NCBI RefSeq assembly: GCF_023555005.1
Contig: NZ_JAMJPJ010000001.1
Location: 310,001-374,000, forward strand
Direction: 5' to 3'
Source of the DNA: Halomonas llamarensis
Lineage (GTDB): Bacteria > Pseudomonadota > Gammaproteobacteria > Pseudomonadales > Halomonadaceae
DNA: 64,000 nucleotides
This document shows, one piece after another, positions 1-8,368 of this stretch (within the stretch, counting starts at the first letter, position 1; each line of letters begins with the position of its first letter). The notes beneath the pieces were generated by a model. It made no database searches. It was not told the DNA's origin and was given only the letters and a program-made list of their open reading frames with translations. The position numbers were made by a program, and so were the translations under genes.

Positions 1-239
1 CTACGGTGGAGCAGCTAGAAACGCTCGTCGAGCGGTTGGAATCAGGCGCGCTGTCGCTTGAGGATTCGCTCACGGCGTTTGAACAGGGCGTACGGCTTAC
101 CCGCGAGGCGCAAAATCGCCTGGATAATGCCGAGCTGAAAGTGCGCGCGCTAAGCGAAGATGGCGACGGTCGGCTGGCGGTGACGCCGTTTAATGCGCCG
201 GACGATGACGCCGCCGGCGAGGAGAATCCGCCATGGTAG
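1..239 (+). CDS. xseB: Exodeoxyribonuclease VII small subunit, 3' part
   Basis: This is the C-terminal part of the small subunit of exonuclease VII, which degrades single-stranded DNA together with XseA in the cytoplasm. The frame is open from base 3. It reads a typical XseB helical hairpin ([20 protein letters not shown], then [12 protein letters not shown]) followed by an acidic, Pro-rich tail. The family normally has a few residues before the EQLE segment, so the true start lies upstream of the window; the GTG at base 6 is probably internal. Its stop codon overlaps the ispA start (ATGGTAG), and this xseB-ispA-dxs order is usual in gammaproteobacteria. Confidence 0.9.
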   Translation, partial: TVEQLETLVERLESGALSLEDSLTAFEQGVRLTREAQNRLDNAELKVRALSEDGDGRLAVTPFNAPDDDAAGEENPPW

Positions 240-1126
240 CCACCCAGGTGCCCGTTCTGAAAACCCTACACCACGCAAGCAATGCCCGCGTCGATGCCAC
301 GCTTTCCGCGCTGTTCGAGGCGCGCCCGGCCACCGCCCCGCGATTAGAGGCGGCCATGCGCCACGGTTTGCTGGTCGGCGGCAAGCGCTTGCGTCCGCTT
401 TTGGTTTACCTTGCAGGCCGCGCCCTAGGCGCCGATGACGAAGCACTCGATGCCCCGGCAGCCGCCATTGAGCTGATCCACGCCTATTCGTTGATTCACG
501 ATGACCTGCCGGCGATGGACGACGACGACCTGCGCCGCGGCCAGCCCACCGTCCACATCACCTATGACGAAGCCACCGCGATTCTTGCCGGCGATGCGCT
601 GCAGACGCTGGCGTTTGAGGTGCTGGCCAACACGCCCCACCCGCGCTTAGGCAGCCTTGTGCGCACGCTGGCCGCCGCCTCCGGTCGCGATGGCATGGTG
701 GCTGGCCAAGCGCTGGATTTAGACGCCGTGGGCGGCCACCCGGAGGTTGACGCCCTTGCGCACATGCACGCGCACAAAACCGGCGCGCTGATCGAAGCCG
801 CCGTGCGCTTAGGCGGTTTGATCGCGGTCGCCGAAACGGACCCGCGCCTAGCGTCGCTATCTCGCTACGCCCGCGCGATTGGCCTCGCCTTTCAAATTCA
901 CGACGACGTATTGGATGTCACCGGCGATACGGCAACACTAGGTAAAACCTCCGGCGCGGATGCGGCCCGGGAAAAGCCCACCTACCCTAGCTTGCTCGGG
1001 CTTGAGGGCGCACAGCGTAAAGCCCAAGCCCTAATTGACGAGGCCATCGCCGCGCTTGCCCCGCTGGGCGAGAACGCGGCGCCGCTGGCCGAGTTAGCCT
1101 ATTACATGATCAAGCGCGACCATTAG
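233..1126 (+). CDS. ispA: Farnesyl diphosphate synthase (geranyltranstransferase)
   Basis: Condenses isopentenyl diphosphate with dimethylallyl and geranyl diphosphate to make farnesyl diphosphate for quinone and undecaprenyl synthesis. The 297-aa protein has the usual family length. GGKRLRP lies at about residues 49-55. The first aspartate-rich motif ([10 protein letters not shown], 90-99) has the DDxxxxD spacing typical of bacterial FPP synthases, and the second (DDVLD) is at 224-228; both bind Mg-diphosphate. The ATG overlaps the xseB stop by 7 bp, so translation is probably coupled. dxs follows 16 bp later, putting the first enzyme of the MEP pathway and the prenyl elongase in one operon. 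Confidence 0.95.
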   Translation: MVATQVPVLKTLHHASNARVDATLSALFEARPATAPRLEAAMRHGLLVGGKRLRPLLVYLAGRALGADDEALDAPAAAIELIHAYSLIHDDLPAMDDDDLRRGQPTVHITYDEATAILAGDALQTLAFEVLANTPHPRLGSLVRTLAAASGRDGMVAGQALDLDAVGGHPEVDALAHMHAHKTGALIEAAVRLGGLIAVAETDPRLASLSRYARAIGLAFQIHDDVLDVTGDTATLGKTSGADAAREKPTYPSLLGLEGAQRKAQALIDEAIAALAPLGENAAPLAELAYYMIKRDH

Positions 1127-1142
1127 CGATTCGGATAAACGA

Positions 1143-3071
1143 GTGCCCATGAAGCTGTTCGACGAGATTCCCCGCGAGCGCCCGGCCACGCCGATGCTCG
1201 ACTCTTTTGATCATCCCGCGGCGCTGCGGGCCATGAACACAGCGCAGCTTGCGCAGCTCGCCGATGAACTGCGCGCCTACTTGCTGTACAGCGTCGGCGT
1301 CTCCGGCGGCCACTTTGGCGCCGGTTTAGGTGTGGTGGAGCTTTCTGTGGCGCTGCACCACGTTTTTAACACCCCGCAAGACCGCCTGGTATGGGACGTG
1401 GGCCATCAGGCCTACCCGCACAAAGTGCTGACCGGACGGCGTGACGCGATGCTGAGCATTCGCCAGCACGGCGGGCTCGCCGCGTTCCCGCGCCGCGCCG
1501 AATCCGCGTACGACACCTTCGGCGTGGGCCATTCGAGTACCTCGATTTCCGCCGCGCTGGGGATGGCGCTCGCTGCTCGCGCCCAGGGCGAAAACCGCCG
1601 TGTGTGCGCGATTATTGGCGACGGTGCGCTCAGCGCGGGCATGGCGTTTGAGGCGCTGGCCCACGCCGGGCACGTCGATGCCAACCTGCTGGTGGTGCTC
1701 AATGACAATGAGATGTCGATCTCCGAAAACGTCGGCGGCATGGCGACGTATCTCGCGCGGGTGCTGTCCAGCAAGCCGTATCTCAAGATGCGTGAAGAGG
1801 GCAAAAAGGTGCTTTCCCACCTGCCCGGCGCCTTGGAGCTAGCGCGCCGCACTGAAGAGCACATGAAAGGCATGGTCAGCCCCGCCACGCTGTTCGAGGA
1901 GATGGGCTTTCACTACGTCGGCCCCATCGACGGCCACGACTTGGACTCGCTCACCCAAGCGCTGACCCACTTAAGCGAGCTGGATGGCCCACAGTTTTTG
2001 CACATCAAAACGGTAAAGGGCAAAGGCTTCCTACCCGCCGAGGCCGACCAAATTGGCTACCACGCGATTACCAAGCTGGAAAAACCCGAAGACGCCAAAC
2101 CGGCACCGCTAGCTAAGTCAGCCGCCGACAAGAAACCGCCGGCAAAGAAAAAATACTGCAACGTTTTCGGCGACTGGCTGTGCGATATGGCCGCTGAGGA
2201 TAGCCGCTTGATGGGGATAACCCCGGCAATGCGCGAGGGCTCCGACCTGGTGCGTTTCTCCCAGCAATACCCCGAGCGCTACTTTGACGTGGCGATTGCC
2301 GAGCAGCACGCAGTGACGCTCGCCGCTGGCATGGCCTGCGAAAATATGAAACCGGTGGTGGCGATTTACTCGACCTTTTTGCAGCGCGGCTATGATCAGC
2401 TGATTCACGACGTCGCCGTGCAAGCGCTCGACGTGACGTTTGCCATCGACCGCGCAGGGCTGGTGGGCGAAGACGGCCCCACCCATCACGGCAGCATGGA
2501 CCTTTCGTTTTTACGCTGCGTGCCCGGCATGGTGATTTTCGCCCCGGCGGATGAAGCCGAGTGCCGCGCCATGCTAAGCGCCGCCTACCACCACCCCGGC
2601 CCTGCGGCGGTACGCTACCCGCGTGGGACCGGGCCCGGCGCCGAGATTCCCGAGAACCTTGAGCCAATCCCCATCGGCCAGGCCGAGATCCGCCGCAGCG
2701 TTCAGGGCGGCGAGGACACGCGCATTGCGCTACTCGCCTTTGGCAGCCTAAACGGACCCGCCGCCGACGTCGCCGAGCGCTTAAACACTACGCATATCAA
2801 CATGCGTTCGATCAAACCGCTCGACCGCGACGCAGTGCTCCACGCCGCCGATGAGCACGAGCTTTTGGTGACCCTGGAAGAGAACGTGATTGCCGGCGGC
2901 GCCGGTAGCGCCGTCAACGAACTCCTTGCCGCCGAAGGCGTTCAAATAGAAGTGTTAAACCTGGGCCTGCCGGATGCCTTCGTTGAACACGGCACCCCCG
3001 CCGAGCTTTTACGCGACTGCGAACTGGATGCCGCGGGGATTGAACGTGCCATCCGCGCCCGACTGCCGTAA
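1143..3071 (+). CDS. dxs: 1-deoxy-D-xylulose-5-phosphate synthase
   Basis: Thiamine-diphosphate enzyme that joins pyruvate and glyceraldehyde 3-phosphate in the first step of the MEP isoprenoid pathway. The TPP-binding segment starts with [14 protein letters not shown] near residue 159 and ends with the LNDNEMSIS stretch near 187-194. VGHQAYPHK (about 87-95) and [13 protein letters not shown] are the other transketolase-type signatures. The linker before the second domain carries a Lys/Ala/Pro-rich insert (from about KPEDAKPAP to PPAKKK). The start is uncertain: GTG at 1143 has a GGA 7 bp upstream, while ATG at 1149 has only a distant one. The difference is two residues. Confidence 0.96.
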   Translation: MPMKLFDEIPRERPATPMLDSFDHPAALRAMNTAQLAQLADELRAYLLYSVGVSGGHFGAGLGVVELSVALHHVFNTPQDRLVWDVGHQAYPHKVLTGRRDAMLSIRQHGGLAAFPRRAESAYDTFGVGHSSTSISAALGMALAARAQGENRRVCAIIGDGALSAGMAFEALAHAGHVDANLLVVLNDNEMSISENVGGMATYLARVLSSKPYLKMREEGKKVLSHLPGALELARRTEEHMKGMVSPATLFEEMGFHYVGPIDGHDLDSLTQALTHLSELDGPQFLHIKTVKGKGFLPAEADQIGYHAITKLEKPEDAKPAPLAKSAADKKPPAKKKYCNVFGDWLCDMAAEDSRLMGITPAMREGSDLVRFSQQYPERYFDVAIAEQHAVTLAAGMACENMKPVVAIYSTFLQRGYDQLIHDVAVQALDVTFAIDRAGLVGEDGPTHHGSMDLSFLRCVPGMVIFAPADEAECRAMLSAAYHHPGPAAVRYPRGTGPGAEIPENLEPIPIGQAEIRRSVQGGEDTRIALLAFGSLNGPAADVAERLNTTHINMRSIKPLDRDAVLHAADEHELLVTLEENVIAGGAGSAVNELLAAEGVQIEVLNLGLPDAFVEHGTPAELLRDCELDAAGIERAIRARLP

Positions 3072-3101
3072 CCTTTATTATTTTCAACGCTAGAGACTGC
3101 C

Positions 3102-3860
3102 ATGTTATTTCTGATTGTTGTGTTTGCGCTGATCGGCCTGGCCATTGGCGGCCCGCCTGGTTTATTGATTGGCGGCGGCCTGGGCTGGTGGCTAGGGCGG
3201 CGCCTCAAACGCCGCCTTAATGCCGCGCGTATGCGCCTTCAAGAGGGCTTTCTTGAGTCTATTTTTTCGGTCATGGGCTGCCTATGCCAAGCCGATGGTA
3301 AAGTGACCGACGGCGAGCTGGGCATTGCCGAAAAATTATTCGACCAGATGCGCCTGCAAGGTCAACAGCGCAACCGGGCACGCGCGGCGTTTGAGCGCGG
3401 CCGCGCTGACGACTTCGACCTTGACGCCGAGCTTGCCAGCGTAAACCGCCTTACCCGCCACCAGCCCGTCATGCGCCAGGTATTCCTGCAGGTTCAGCTG
3501 TCAGCGATTGCCGCCGATGGGGTGCTGCACGACAGCGAGCAAGAGATGATGCTTCGCGTGGCCCGGGGCGTCGGCTGCAGCGAGACCGAAGTGCAGCAAA
3601 TCGAAGCGATGCTGCACGGCGCGGCCGCCAACTCTCAAGGCACCAGCGAAGAAGCGCTAAAAGACGCCTACCAGGTGCTCGGCGTTTCGGAAGACGCCAG
3701 CAACGCCGACGTTAAAAAGGCCTATCGCCGCCTGATGAGCCAGAACCACCCAGACAAACTGGCGGGCAAAGGGCTCCCCGAAAGCATGCGCGAAGTGGCG
3801 CAGGCGCGAACCAGCGAGATCGCCAACGCCTATGAGCGCATCACTAAAGCGCGGGGATAA
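3102..3860 (+). CDS. djlA: DjlA-like membrane-anchored DnaJ co-chaperone
   Basis: Type III J-domain protein that stimulates DnaK at the inner membrane. The N-terminal 30 residues form one Gly-rich hydrophobic segment followed by RRLKRRL, as in DjlA. Residues about 45-170 are a TerB-like helical domain with acidic motifs (ADGKVTDGE near 64-72 and AADGVLHDSE near 138-146). The C-terminal J domain begins near 186 and has the essential HPD at 216-218. At 252 aa it is slightly shorter than E. coli DjlA. It sits 30 bp after dxs on the same strand, with no convincing terminator between them. Confidence 0.88.
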   Translation: MLFLIVVFALIGLAIGGPPGLLIGGGLGWWLGRRLKRRLNAARMRLQEGFLESIFSVMGCLCQADGKVTDGELGIAEKLFDQMRLQGQQRNRARAAFERGRADDFDLDAELASVNRLTRHQPVMRQVFLQVQLSAIAADGVLHDSEQEMMLRVARGVGCSETEVQQIEAMLHGAAANSQGTSEEALKDAYQVLGVSEDASNADVKKAYRRLMSQNHPDKLAGKGLPESMREVAQARTSEIANAYERITKARG

Positions 3861-3875
3861 TCCTGCCTGGCACCC

Positions 3876-3926
3876 TTTCAACTCCCTTTTCAAGACTCTC
3901 TTTTCAAAACTTTCTTTCAAGACCCC
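3876..3926 (+). repeat. Degenerate pyrimidine-rich tandem repeat
   Basis: About four imperfect copies of a 12-14 base unit built on TTTCAAnnCTC fill the gap between djlA and the glutathione S-transferase gene, just upstream of the AGGAGG ribosome site. The units are not identical and no function can be read from them. Confidence 0.5.
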
Positions 3927-3940
3927 TTGCAGGAGGCACC

Positions 3941-4564
3941 ATGATTACGCTCTATAGCTATCCTAATGCCCGCTCGCTACGCGCCACTTGGACGCTTGAG
4001 GAGCTCGGTGTCGAATACCGCTGCCAGCACGTGGCGTTAGACCAAGGTGAAGGGCAGACGCCCGAGCACTTGGCACGCCACCCCGACGGCAAGGTGCCAG
4101 TGCTGGAAGACGGCGAGTTCACGCTATTTGAGTCGGTGCCTATTTGCCGTTACCTGGCTGAGAAGTATGGCGATGGCGCGCTATTACCCCACGATCTCTC
4201 CATTCGCGCGCAGGTCGATCAATGGCTTAGTTTTATCGTCACCGAGCTGGAACAACCACTGTGGACACAAGCGAAACATAAGTTTGCACTGCCGCAGGAG
4301 AAACGCATTCCGGCCATTTTGCCAACCTGTGCCTGGGAGTTTCAGCGCGCGTTAAACGTGTTGGAGCGGCGCTACCATGGTCAGGAAAACCTGGTCGGTG
4401 ACACCTTCACTTTGGCCGACCTGTTTCTCACGCATACGCTAACTTGGGCGTCGGGTATGAAACACCGCCTACCGGAGCCGCTTAGCACCTACCGTGAGCG
4501 TCATGCCAAGCGCCCGGCGATGGCTAAAGCCATGGATCGTGAAAAAGCCGCCGCTGAACACTAA
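3941..4564 (+). CDS. Glutathione S-transferase family protein
   Basis: Cytosolic GST-fold protein of 207 aa. The N-terminal thioredoxin-like domain (about 1-80) begins with ITLYSYPNARSLRATW, and its GKVPVLEDGE and ESVPICRYL segments are the cis-Pro and glutathione-binding elements. The helical C-terminal domain ends near RPAMAKAMDREKA. The YSYPNARSLRATWTLEELG start resembles beta-like bacterial GSTs. The start is well set by AGGAGG six bases before the ATG. Its TAA lies inside the first unit of an 18-bp tandem array that stays in the same reading frame for 29 further codons. Substrate is unknown. Confidence 0.88.
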   Translation: MITLYSYPNARSLRATWTLEELGVEYRCQHVALDQGEGQTPEHLARHPDGKVPVLEDGEFTLFESVPICRYLAEKYGDGALLPHDLSIRAQVDQWLSFIVTELEQPLWTQAKHKFALPQEKRIPAILPTCAWEFQRALNVLERRYHGQENLVGDTFTLADLFLTHTLTWASGMKHRLPEPLSTYRERHAKRPAMAKAMDREKAAAEH

Positions 4565-4660
4565 ATCATCGCCGAACGCTTAGTCATCGCTGGACGCTTA
4601 GTTGTCGCCGGACGCTTAGTCATCGCTGGACGCTTAGTTGTCGCTGTACGCTAAGTCGCC
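4561..4660. repeat. 18-bp tandem array between convergent genes
   Basis: Five full copies plus a partial copy of an 18-bp unit (consensus CTTAGTCATCGCTGGACG, alternating with a GTTGTC version) fill the whole gap between the GST gene and the convergent hlyIII-like gene. The first unit contains the GST TAA (4562-4564). The last partial unit contains both an in-frame TAA (4652-4654) and, on the other strand, the TAG of the hlyIII-like gene (4651-4653). Because 18 is a multiple of three, every unit would read as a six-residue repeat (GRLV-I/V-A) in the GST frame. Confidence 0.9.
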
Positions 4661-5340
4661 ACCGCTGTGTGGGGCAGAACGGTGCTATAAATCGCAAAGT
4701 AGTGGCAGGCGCTGCCAGCGATCACAAACAGATGCCAAATCGCGTGATTGAAAGGGATAGCGCGCACGGCGTAGAAGATTACCCCGAGCGTGTAGAAGAC
4801 GCCCCCGGCGGCCAGCAAGACGATGCCGGTCGACGATAAACTGGCCGCCATTTCATCTGAGGCCAGTACGATCATCCAGCCCATAAGCAGGTAGATCACC
4901 ACGCGTAATACCGCAAAACGCTCAGGCCAAAGCAATTTTCCCGCAATGCCCACCAGCGCCAGCCCCCACACTGCCGCAAACAGCACCCACCCTGTGGTAT
5001 CGCGCATATTAACGAGCAGAAAGGGGGTGTAAGTCCCCGCGATGAGTAGGTAAATCGAGCAGTGGTCAAGTAACTTAAAGTACCGCTTCCAGCGCCGATG
5101 AGGAATGCCGTGGTAAAGGGTTGAGGCGGTATACAACAGGATCAGCGTCGTACCATACAAACTCAGACTGACGATCTTCCACGGGTCAACATGACTCGCT
5201 AAGCTCGCCGTTACCAATAGTAACGCCATTCCCACCAGGCTAAGCACGGCACCGATACCGTGGCTAATGCTGTGCAACCGCTCTTCCATCTCGCTAAATT
5301 CGCCCTGCTCTTCAGACGGCGCTTCACGTTCGGTCTTCAT
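4651..5340 (-). CDS. Hemolysin III / PAQR-family membrane protein
   Basis: Seven-helix integral membrane protein of the YqfA/HlyIII (PAQR) family, 229 aa from the chosen start. Family signatures are the HSISHGIGAVLS segment before helix 1, STLYHG in helix 3, DHCSIYLLIAGTYTPF and a C-terminal SACHYFAI; these Ser/His/Asp residues form the family's putative metal site. The ATG at 5340 is chosen because GAGGAG lies nine bases upstream; a longer frame exists but would run into ribA. It starts 34 bp after the ribA stop on the same strand. Actual function in this organism is unknown. Confidence 0.87.
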   Translation of the reverse strand: MKTEREAPSEEQGEFSEMEERLHSISHGIGAVLSLVGMALLLVTASLASHVDPWKIVSLSLYGTTLILLYTASTLYHGIPHRRWKRYFKLLDHCSIYLLIAGTYTPFLLVNMRDTTGWVLFAAVWGLALVGIAGKLLWPERFAVLRVVIYLLMGWMIVLASDEMAASLSSTGIVLLAAGGVFYTLGVIFYAVRAIPFNHAIWHLFVIAGSACHYFAIYSTVLPHTAVAT

Positions 5341-5374
5341 TACAGGGCACTCCTCATCTAACGCCCCCGCTGAA

Positions 5375-6010
5375 TCACCCCTTTCGCTCGATATCCACGT
5401 CGCTTGCCTGGGTGAAATCATCCAACGCCATCATGTGGCCGAGCTTGCCTGCCTTGGTGGTGAGGTACTGTTCGTTATGCGGGTTCAGCCCGGTGGTAAT
5501 CGGCAAACGTTCGACAACACTGACGCCATCGCGGGTTAAGGCATCGACCTTGCGAGGGTTGTTGGTCATCAGCTTGAGCGCGGTAATGCCCAGGTGATCG
5601 AGCATCGGCACGCAAAGGTCGTAACGGCGCATATCGGCGCCGAAACCCAATCGCTCGTTGGCTTCGACCGTATCGGCGCCTTGATCTTGCAAATGGTAGG
5701 CGCGGATTTTGTTTAAAAGGCCAATCCCGCGGCCTTCCTGGCGCAGATAAAGCAGTACGCCCCGCCCTTCCGCCGCGATGCGTTTAAGCGCTTCCTGCAG
5801 CTGATAGCCACAGTCACAGCGCATCGAAAACAGCGCATCGCCGGTTAGACACTCAGAGTGAACGCGCCCCAATACAGGCGGGTCGCCAGCCACATCGCCT
5901 AACGTCAAGGCGATGTGGTCTTTGCCCGTCGCCTCGTCTTCGAAGCCGTGCATGGTAAACGTCGCCCAAGCGGTGGGCAGCTGGGAAGCGGCAATAAAGC
6001 GAATGGTCAC
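5375..6010 (-). CDS. ribA: GTP cyclohydrolase II
   Basis: Zn-dependent enzyme that opens GTP to 2,5-diamino-6-ribosylamino-4-pyrimidinone 5'-phosphate, the first committed step of riboflavin synthesis. [10 protein letters not shown] with Cys54 and MRCDCG with Cys65 and Cys67 give the zinc ligands. [10 protein letters not shown] and NNPRKVDAL are the other family blocks. It is a stand-alone 211-aa enzyme, not fused to RibB. The start is GTG, with GAGG seven bases upstream, and the N-terminus aligns with E. coli RibA from its first residues. Confidence 0.96.
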   Translation of the reverse strand: MTIRFIAASQLPTAWATFTMHGFEDEATGKDHIALTLGDVAGDPPVLGRVHSECLTGDALFSMRCDCGYQLQEALKRIAAEGRGVLLYLRQEGRGIGLLNKIRAYHLQDQGADTVEANERLGFGADMRRYDLCVPMLDHLGITALKLMTNNPRKVDALTRDGVSVVERLPITTGLNPHNEQYLTTKAGKLGHMMALDDFTQASDVDIERKG

Positions 6011-6155
6011 AGGTTACCTCGGTGATCAGCACACCCGTACATGAAAAGCGTGTTAATAAAATGATTGCTTATTTTAGCAGGAACCGTCAGCAATTGCCGC
6101 GCTGAACGCCTAATCCAATGAGCGCGTGGCATATCATCCGGCGGCCCTGCTGCCC

Positions 6156-6161
6156 TATAAT
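6156..6161 (+). promoter_or_regulatory. Possible -10 box upstream of hemE
   Basis: A perfect TATAAT stands in an otherwise GC-rich stretch 53 bases before the hemE ATG. No good -35 hexamer is seen 16-18 bases upstream, so this is only a candidate promoter element. Confidence 0.4.
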
Positions 6162-6214
6162 CGGTGCCATCGTATACCTATCTTAAGAGCCATTCGACGC
6201 CGAGAGTCCTTATT

Positions 6215-7297
6215 ATGCCTCAAGCACTACACAATGATCGTTTTCTCCGCGCGCTGGCCCGCCAGCCCGTCGACCGCACGCCCGTGTGGATGATGCGCCA
6301 GGCCGGCCGCTACCTGCCGGAGTACCGCGCCAGCCGCGCCGATGCGGGCAGCTTTATGGACCTGTGCCGCAACCAGGACCTGGCCTGCGAGGTCACCATG
6401 CAGCCGCTTGAGCGCTATCCGCTGGATGCGGCGATTCTGTTCTCGGACATCCTCACGATTCCCGATGCGATGGATTTAGGGCTCTACTTCGTCACCGGCG
6501 AGGGACCGAAATTCAAAAAGACCGTGCGTACCCCGGAAGAGGTGGACGCGCTGAAAGTGCCCGATGCCGAGCGCGATTTGGACTATGTCATGAACGCGGT
6601 CTCGACCATTCGCCGCGAACTCAACGGCAGCGTACCGCTGATCGGCTTCTCCGGCAGCCCCTGGACACTCGCCACCTACATGGTGGAGGGCAGCTCGAGC
6701 AAAGACTTCCGCCACGTCAAAACCATGCTTTACGATACGCCGGATGCCATGCACCAGCTGCTCGACAAACTCGCCCACGCGGTGACCGACTACCTGAACG
6801 CGCAGATTCGCGCCGGCGCGCAAGCCGTGCAGATTTTCGACACCTGGGGCGGGGCGCTCTCAACGCCGGCCTACTTGGAATTTTCGCTGCGTTATATGGA
6901 GCAAATCGTCTCTGGGCTGATTCGTGAGCATGACGGGCGCCGCGTGCCGGTGATTATGTTCACCAAAAATGGCGGCCAGTGGCTTGAGCATATCGCCTGT
7001 GCAGGCGCAGACGGCGTGGGGCTAGATTGGTCGACAGAGCTTTCCGACGCCCGCGCCCGCGTGGGGCACAAAGTGGCGCTGCAGGGCAACCTTGACCCCA
7101 ATGTGCTGTTTGCTCGCCCGTCCGCCATTCGCGCCGAAGTCGCACGGGTTTTGGAGAGCTACGGCCCTGGTCCCGGCCATGTGTTCAACCTTGGTCACGG
7201 CATCAACCAGTTCACCAATCCCGACCACGTTACCGCCTTTATGGACGCGCTGCATGACCTCAGCCCACAGTATCATCGGGAGATCACGACCCAATGA
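6215..7297 (+). CDS. hemE: Uroporphyrinogen decarboxylase
   Basis: Removes the four acetate carboxyls of uroporphyrinogen III to give coproporphyrinogen III in haem synthesis. The 360-aa protein carries the N-terminal signature [16 protein letters not shown] (about 23-38), the FSDIL segment (76-80) with the catalytic Asp, [16 protein letters not shown], and a C-terminal NLGHGI. The ATG at 6215 is preferred over an in-frame start 51 bases earlier because it gives the normal family N-terminus ([10 protein letters not shown]); a weak GAGAG lies nine bases upstream. Its TGA overlaps the speE ATG (ATGA). Confidence 0.95.
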   Translation: MPQALHNDRFLRALARQPVDRTPVWMMRQAGRYLPEYRASRADAGSFMDLCRNQDLACEVTMQPLERYPLDAAILFSDILTIPDAMDLGLYFVTGEGPKFKKTVRTPEEVDALKVPDAERDLDYVMNAVSTIRRELNGSVPLIGFSGSPWTLATYMVEGSSSKDFRHVKTMLYDTPDAMHQLLDKLAHAVTDYLNAQIRAGAQAVQIFDTWGGALSTPAYLEFSLRYMEQIVSGLIREHDGRRVPVIMFTKNGGQWLEHIACAGADGVGLDWSTELSDARARVGHKVALQGNLDPNVLFARPSAIRAEVARVLESYGPGPGHVFNLGHGINQFTNPDHVTAFMDALHDLSPQYHREITTQ

Positions 7298-8154
7298 ACC
7301 CGTTACCGCATGACGTCTGGTTTACCGAAGTGTTTGACAGCCATGGCAGCGCCTTTTCACTCAAAGTGAGTGAAAAACTGCTCGACGTGCAAAGCCCCTA
7401 TCAGCACCTTGAAGTGTACGCCACCGACACCTACGGCAACCTGATGGTGCTCGATGGCTGCGTGATGCTGACCGATCGCGACAACTTTCTCTACCACGAA
7501 ATGATTGCTCATCCGGCGTTGTTCACCCATCAGGATCCCAAGCGGGTAGTGATCATTGGCGGCGGCGACTGCGGCACCTTAAAAGAGGTGCTACGCCACC
7601 CAGGCGTTGAGCACGTCACGCAAATCGACATCGATAAAGAGGTCACCAAAGCGGCTGAACGCTTCTTCCCAGCGCTGGTGGCCTCCAACAACGACTCGCG
7701 CGCCGAGTTGCTGTTTGCCGATGGCGTGAAATGGGTGGACGATGCCGCCGATGAGAGCATCGACGTGCTGATCATCGACTCCACCGACCCGGTCGGCCCA
7801 GCGGAAGGGTTGTTCAAAACCGACTTTTTAACGCGTTGCCACCGCATCCTCGCTCCCGGCGGCGTGATGGTACAACAAAGTGAATCACCGCTTTACCATA
7901 GCGGTACCATCATCCGCGAGCTACGCCACGACATGCGCGAAGCGGGCTTCAATAGCGTCGCCACGCTGCCGTTTCCCCAGCCGGTCTATCCGTCCGGCTG
8001 GTGGAGCGTAACGCTTGCCGGTAAAGAGACGGATGTGAATTATTTTCGCGAAGAGGCTGCCGCAGACCACGAGATGCCGCTGCAGTACTACACACCTGAT
8101 ACCCACCGTGGCGCACTCGTGTTACCGCCCTTTATGCGCAACGCGCTCGCTTAA
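7294..8154 (+). CDS. speE: Polyamine aminopropyltransferase (spermidine synthase)
   Basis: Transfers an aminopropyl group from decarboxylated S-adenosylmethionine to putrescine. At 286 aa it matches E. coli SpeE in length. The nucleotide-binding loop reads GGGDCGT (89-95); Cys replaces the more common Gly after the Asp. The IDIDKEV acidic segment and the [15 protein letters not shown] active-site region are present. The start overlaps the hemE stop by four bases, indicating translational coupling. No adenosylmethionine decarboxylase gene lies nearby. Confidence 0.94.
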   Translation: MNPLPHDVWFTEVFDSHGSAFSLKVSEKLLDVQSPYQHLEVYATDTYGNLMVLDGCVMLTDRDNFLYHEMIAHPALFTHQDPKRVVIIGGGDCGTLKEVLRHPGVEHVTQIDIDKEVTKAAERFFPALVASNNDSRAELLFADGVKWVDDAADESIDVLIIDSTDPVGPAEGLFKTDFLTRCHRILAPGGVMVQQSESPLYHSGTIIRELRHDMREAGFNSVATLPFPQPVYPSGWWSVTLAGKETDVNYFREEAAADHEMPLQYYTPDTHRGALVLPPFMRNALA

Positions 8155-8181
8155 TCAATTTAGCGGCGCGCTGCACACATA

Positions 8182-8198
8182 TGCACCAGTAAAGTGCG
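8182..8198 (+). promoter_or_regulatory. Candidate NtrC enhancer site for aapJQMP
   Basis: TGCACCAGTAAAGTGCG is a 17-base imperfect dyad close to the NtrC consensus (GCACC, spacer, GGTGC). It sits 111 bp upstream of the -24 element of the sigma-54-type promoter, a normal enhancer distance. A very similar dyad occurs upstream of glnK. Confidence 0.6.
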
Positions 8199-8214
8199 CC
8201 CTTAGCCACCTTAT

Positions 8215-8237
8215 GCACGTTTTGCCACAAAACGTGC
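8215..8237. repeat. Perfect 9-bp inverted repeat between speE and aapJ
   Basis: GCACGTTTT and AAAACGTGC flank the five bases GCCAC. It lies between the NtrC-like site and the sigma-54-type promoter, 61 bp after the speE stop. No T-run follows, so it is a poor terminator; it could be a binding site for a dimeric regulator or an RNA hairpin ending speE. Confidence 0.6.
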
Positions 8238-8291
8238 CTAAAGATCGCTGATTTTACGTTGAAAACCGCTGAATTTAGCGACGTATCTTCC

Positions 8292-8308
8292 TTGGCATAT
8301 TCCTTGCT
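8292..8308 (+). promoter_or_regulatory. Sigma-54-type promoter of aapJQMP
   Basis: TTGGCATATTCCTTGCT matches the -24/-12 consensus: GG at 8294-8295 and GC at 8306-8307 are separated by exactly ten bases, inside TTGGCA and TTGCT. It lies 61 bp before the aapJ ATG. Together with the upstream NtrC-like dyad it predicts induction under nitrogen limitation. Confidence 0.72.
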
Positions 8309-8368
8309 AGTTTTTAGTGTCATGCATTTGCATGCATAACGACATTAAATCGAAGAAGGGAAACAACC

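Noticed and set aside
4561-4660. 18-bp array as a CRISPR
   Set aside because: The units are directly adjacent, with no spacers and no cas genes; it is a simple tandem repeat.
5341-5421. Longer N-terminus for the hlyIII-like protein
   Set aside because: It would overlap ribA and lacks a ribosome site, whereas the ATG at 5340 has GAGGAG at good distance.
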